From Infirmifilum lucidum (GTDB taxonomy: Archaea > Thermoproteota > Thermoprotei > Thermofilales > Thermofilaceae), in NCBI RefSeq assembly GCF_014876775.1, contig NZ_CP062310.1, positions 186,001 through 250,000 of the forward strand: a DNA stretch of 64,000 bases, given 5' to 3'. How positions within the stretch are numbered: position 1 is the first letter of the stretch; each line of letters starts with the position of its first letter. The notes beneath the pieces were generated by a model. The model was given only the letters and a program-made list of their open reading frames with translations, made no database searches and was not told the origin of the DNA. Positions 62,153-64,000 of this stretch are shown one piece after another. A program made the position numbers and the translations under genes.

Positions 62153-64000
62153 TTAAAGAGGCCCTCCCGCGCCTTCAACGCCTCTCTTCAACTTCCTCGC
62201 CGCGCTCCTAACTGTCACTGCGACCCCTATCGCTGTGAGCAGGAGTACTGCAGGCCACGAGGGTACGCTCGTGTAAGTTACCGAGCAGTCGGTGGTGTTA
62301 ACATCGCCGAGCGTCAGCATTGCATCCCACGCGAGCACGAGGGTTTTACTCGCGGCTTTCCCGCCGCACTTGAGCGCCGCCTCCGCGTAGAGCGCCGGTA
62401 GGCCGAGGCTTGAGAACCCTAGCCTCGCAGTCGCGTTGTAGACGACCCTCACGTCCACAGGCCCCTTCACGAGGATCTCAGGGGTCTCCCGCCTGGTCCC
62501 GTTAACTTCGTAGGCAACAGGGGCTATGTAGACGCCTGAAACGTTAAAGCTGGGAGACCTGACAGTTATGCTCTTCCCGCTGTCCACCCACTCCTCGTAG
62601 CTTGCGTTGAGCGCGAAAACTCTCACGAGGTACTGTCTCGTATAGGTGACCGTGTACACGCCGGGGCCGATAACCCTCGCGCCTGCCAGGTTGAAGCTTA
62701 AGCCCCTGTAGTGGACGACAGGCGACACTAGCCGTGTCCTGTTCCCGAAGTCCACCTGGGAGGGAACGAGCTCCTCGAGACCTGACCCTTCATCGAGCCA
62801 CGCTGTCCTGGTCTCCAGGGCTACTATCGAGACGAGGAACTGTCTCCTGTAGACGCCCCGGATCTCGCCCGGCCCCTCGACCCTGTAGTCGCGGCCCACC
62901 TTGCCCCCCGAGAAGTAGATGCCCTCCAGTTTGTACCTAGTACCGTTCCCCAGGTCTATCTCTTCTGGCACAAGCGAGCCAACTTCAATGCCCTGAGCCA
63001 CCCACTTCTCTACTCCTCCGGTCGGCAAGTAGACGCTAACCCTATACTGCCTAGTATAGTAGACCTCGACCACAGCGCCGGGCCAGACTCTCATAGAGCC
63101 GGCTGGCTTGCCGTCAATGTACACGCGCGGCTCCACAAGCCTAGTCCCGTTGCCGAAGTCTATGACCGGGGCAATGTACCTGGATATGTCCAGGCTCGTC
63201 GAGTAGAACACCCCCAGAGGCGTCCGAATAGTCACGAGGAAGAGCCAGGCCTGGAAGACGCGGGGCTCCCCCCTGCCAACGGTAACGGACGCCCCGCCCA
63301 CCTGCTGCAAGCCAGCTACAGCCCTCTCGTAGGTGTTGCCCCCGACAGACCAAGCCGATACTGGCACGGCCCAGCGCCCCTCGCGGAGATATATGAGCTT
63401 CAGTGTAACACTCCCGCTCTCGACCACGGCTACGGGGTACCTGCTAGACTGCCCGGCCACCACGAGCTCCGCGTTCAGCGGGGCCCACTCCCACAGTAGG
63501 GGCTCGACGACAAAACCGGCCCATGAGACTCCCCCGGATGGGGTTATGATGACCGAGTCTACGAGGGATCCGTCCCTGTAGAAGCTTACTCTCACGCTAT
63601 CGCCCGTGGTTTCGACGCCAACCTCGAGGCTCACGCGCGCGGCAAAGGGGGTCTGGGCTGCCGCGTAGACGTAGACGTCCCCCGCGCAGCCCCCCTGCTC
63701 CCCGCTGTAGTGCCTGACGTAGCCCTTCCCAGAAACCCTGTAAGGGTTGAGTTGCGCGAGGGAGCAGACCTGCTCCCTAGAGACAACTGTAGTATTCCAG
63801 ATGTTTATGTTTACGAACACGCCGCTCTCCGACGCTATGAGGACTTCTTGAACCCAGTACACTTGCTGCGAGCCAGCCTTCGTCGCGACTTTTAGGTTTA
63901 GGTTCAGCTGAACGCTGAAGCCCCTAGTCGAGTAGGGGTAGCTGTAGCTGACTGCTCTAAAGTCTGGCGAAAAGGAGACTTCAGCTCTCGCCCCGGAGAA
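62153..64000 (-). CDS. Thermopsin-like protein, 5' part outside the window
   Basis: The frame is open to the window end, so the N-terminus is missing; GTG 63862 is internal. The visible start (SVQLNLNLKVATKAGSQQVY, then WVQEVL and NINIWNTT) matches the thermopsin (peptidase A5) core. Next come repeated beta segments with YTRQY(R/L)V units (three to four copies), and a C-terminal TM anchor (WPAVLLLTAIGVAVTV) with a basic tail. It is a surface acid protease-like protein; catalytic residues lie outside the window. Confidence 0.75.
   Translation of the reverse strand, partial: FSGARAEVSFSPDFRAVSYSYPYSTRGFSVQLNLNLKVATKAGSQQVYWVQEVLIASESGVFVNINIWNTTVVSREQVCSLAQLNPYRVSGKGYVRHYSGEQGGCAGDVYVYAAAQTPFAARVSLEVGVETTGDSVRVSFYRDGSLVDSVIITPSGGVSWAGFVVEPLLWEWAPLNAELVVAGQSSRYPVAVVESGSVTLKLIYLREGRWAVPVSAWSVGGNTYERAVAGLQQVGGASVTVGRGEPRVFQAWLFLVTIRTPLGVFYSTSLDISRYIAPVIDFGNGTRLVEPRVYIDGKPAGSMRVWPGAVVEVYYTRQYRVSVYLPTGGVEKWVAQGIEVGSLVPEEIDLGNGTRYKLEGIYFSGGKVGRDYRVEGPGEIRGVYRRQFLVSIVALETRTAWLDEGSGLEELVPSQVDFGNRTRLVSPVVHYRGLSFNLAGARVIGPGVYTVTYTRQYLVRVFALNASYEEWVDSGKSITVRSPSFNVSGVYIAPVAYEVNGTRRETPEILVKGPVDVRVVYNATARLGFSSLGLPALYAEAALKCGGKAASKTLVLAWDAMLTLGDVNTTDCSVTYTSVPSWPAVLLLTAIGVAVTVRSAARKLKRGVEGAGGPL

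Overview
The window looks like a chromosomal segment of a hyperthermophilic member of the Thermoproteota, most likely in or near Thermofilales. Supporting markers are a ThermoDBP-like (DUF2258) protein, a form III RuBisCO, an archaeal-type PEP carboxylase, the XPB/Bax1 pair, NreA, a thermopsin-family protein, a geranylgeranyl reductase, high GC, dense gene packing, and many TATA boxes about 25-35 nt from the start codon, as in leaderless transcripts. The taxon is inferred from gene content only. No rRNA, tRNA or CRISPR array was recognised.

1-6.6 kb is an accessory locus. It has six paralogous three-TM membrane proteins, each ending in a cysteine-rich tail that differs between copies. Two of them are in one operon with an ABC permease, a small HExxH membrane zincin and an ABC ATPase. 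The other four lie on the opposite strand with a second zincin. Long perfect repeats show that the paralogs are mosaics made by recombination, and a relic zincin/permease fusion lies between two of them. 6.9-9.2 kb is a tungstate-type ABC importer; a ModE-like regulator lies at 20.5-21.5 kb.

9.4-12.8 kb is a candidate RiPP cassette: a 46-residue cysteine-containing peptide gene, then one base later a radical SAM/SPASM maturase with a PqqD-like N-terminal domain, then an overlapping ABC exporter ATPase and permease. Together with the first locus, these are two peptide-export-like systems within 12.5 kb, and they are the most novel part of the window.

13-31 kb carries a NUDIX hydrolase, a Wzx-like flippase, a horizontally acquired-looking single-chain restriction-modification enzyme, two VapBC pairs, a GltD-like flavoprotein, three radical SAM or repair genes (SplB-like, NreA, PflA-like), a ZIP transporter, an HMA protein, and a RuBisCO plus DHH-phosphoesterase operon.

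31-45 kb is a glucan-use region: a sugar ABC importer (MalG, MalF and binding protein), a divergent intracellular GH13 enzyme, a secreted membrane-anchored GH57 amylopullulanase with a companion protein that shares its C-terminal domain, an HtrA protease and a GH4 glycosidase. A PadR regulator and a divergent inositol-phosphate synthase share an intergenic region with a tandem palindromic operator.

46-64 kb contains a decayed cas6-like pseudogene, a frameshifted DUF234 ATPase, XPB/Bax1, a GH5 cellulase, a HEPN/MNT pair, a TauE/SafE remnant cut by an IS605-like terminal hairpin, the ThermoDBP-like gene, lipid and tRNA modification genes, PEP carboxylase, a coiled-coil nuclease-like protein and a partial thermopsin-like gene that runs off the end.
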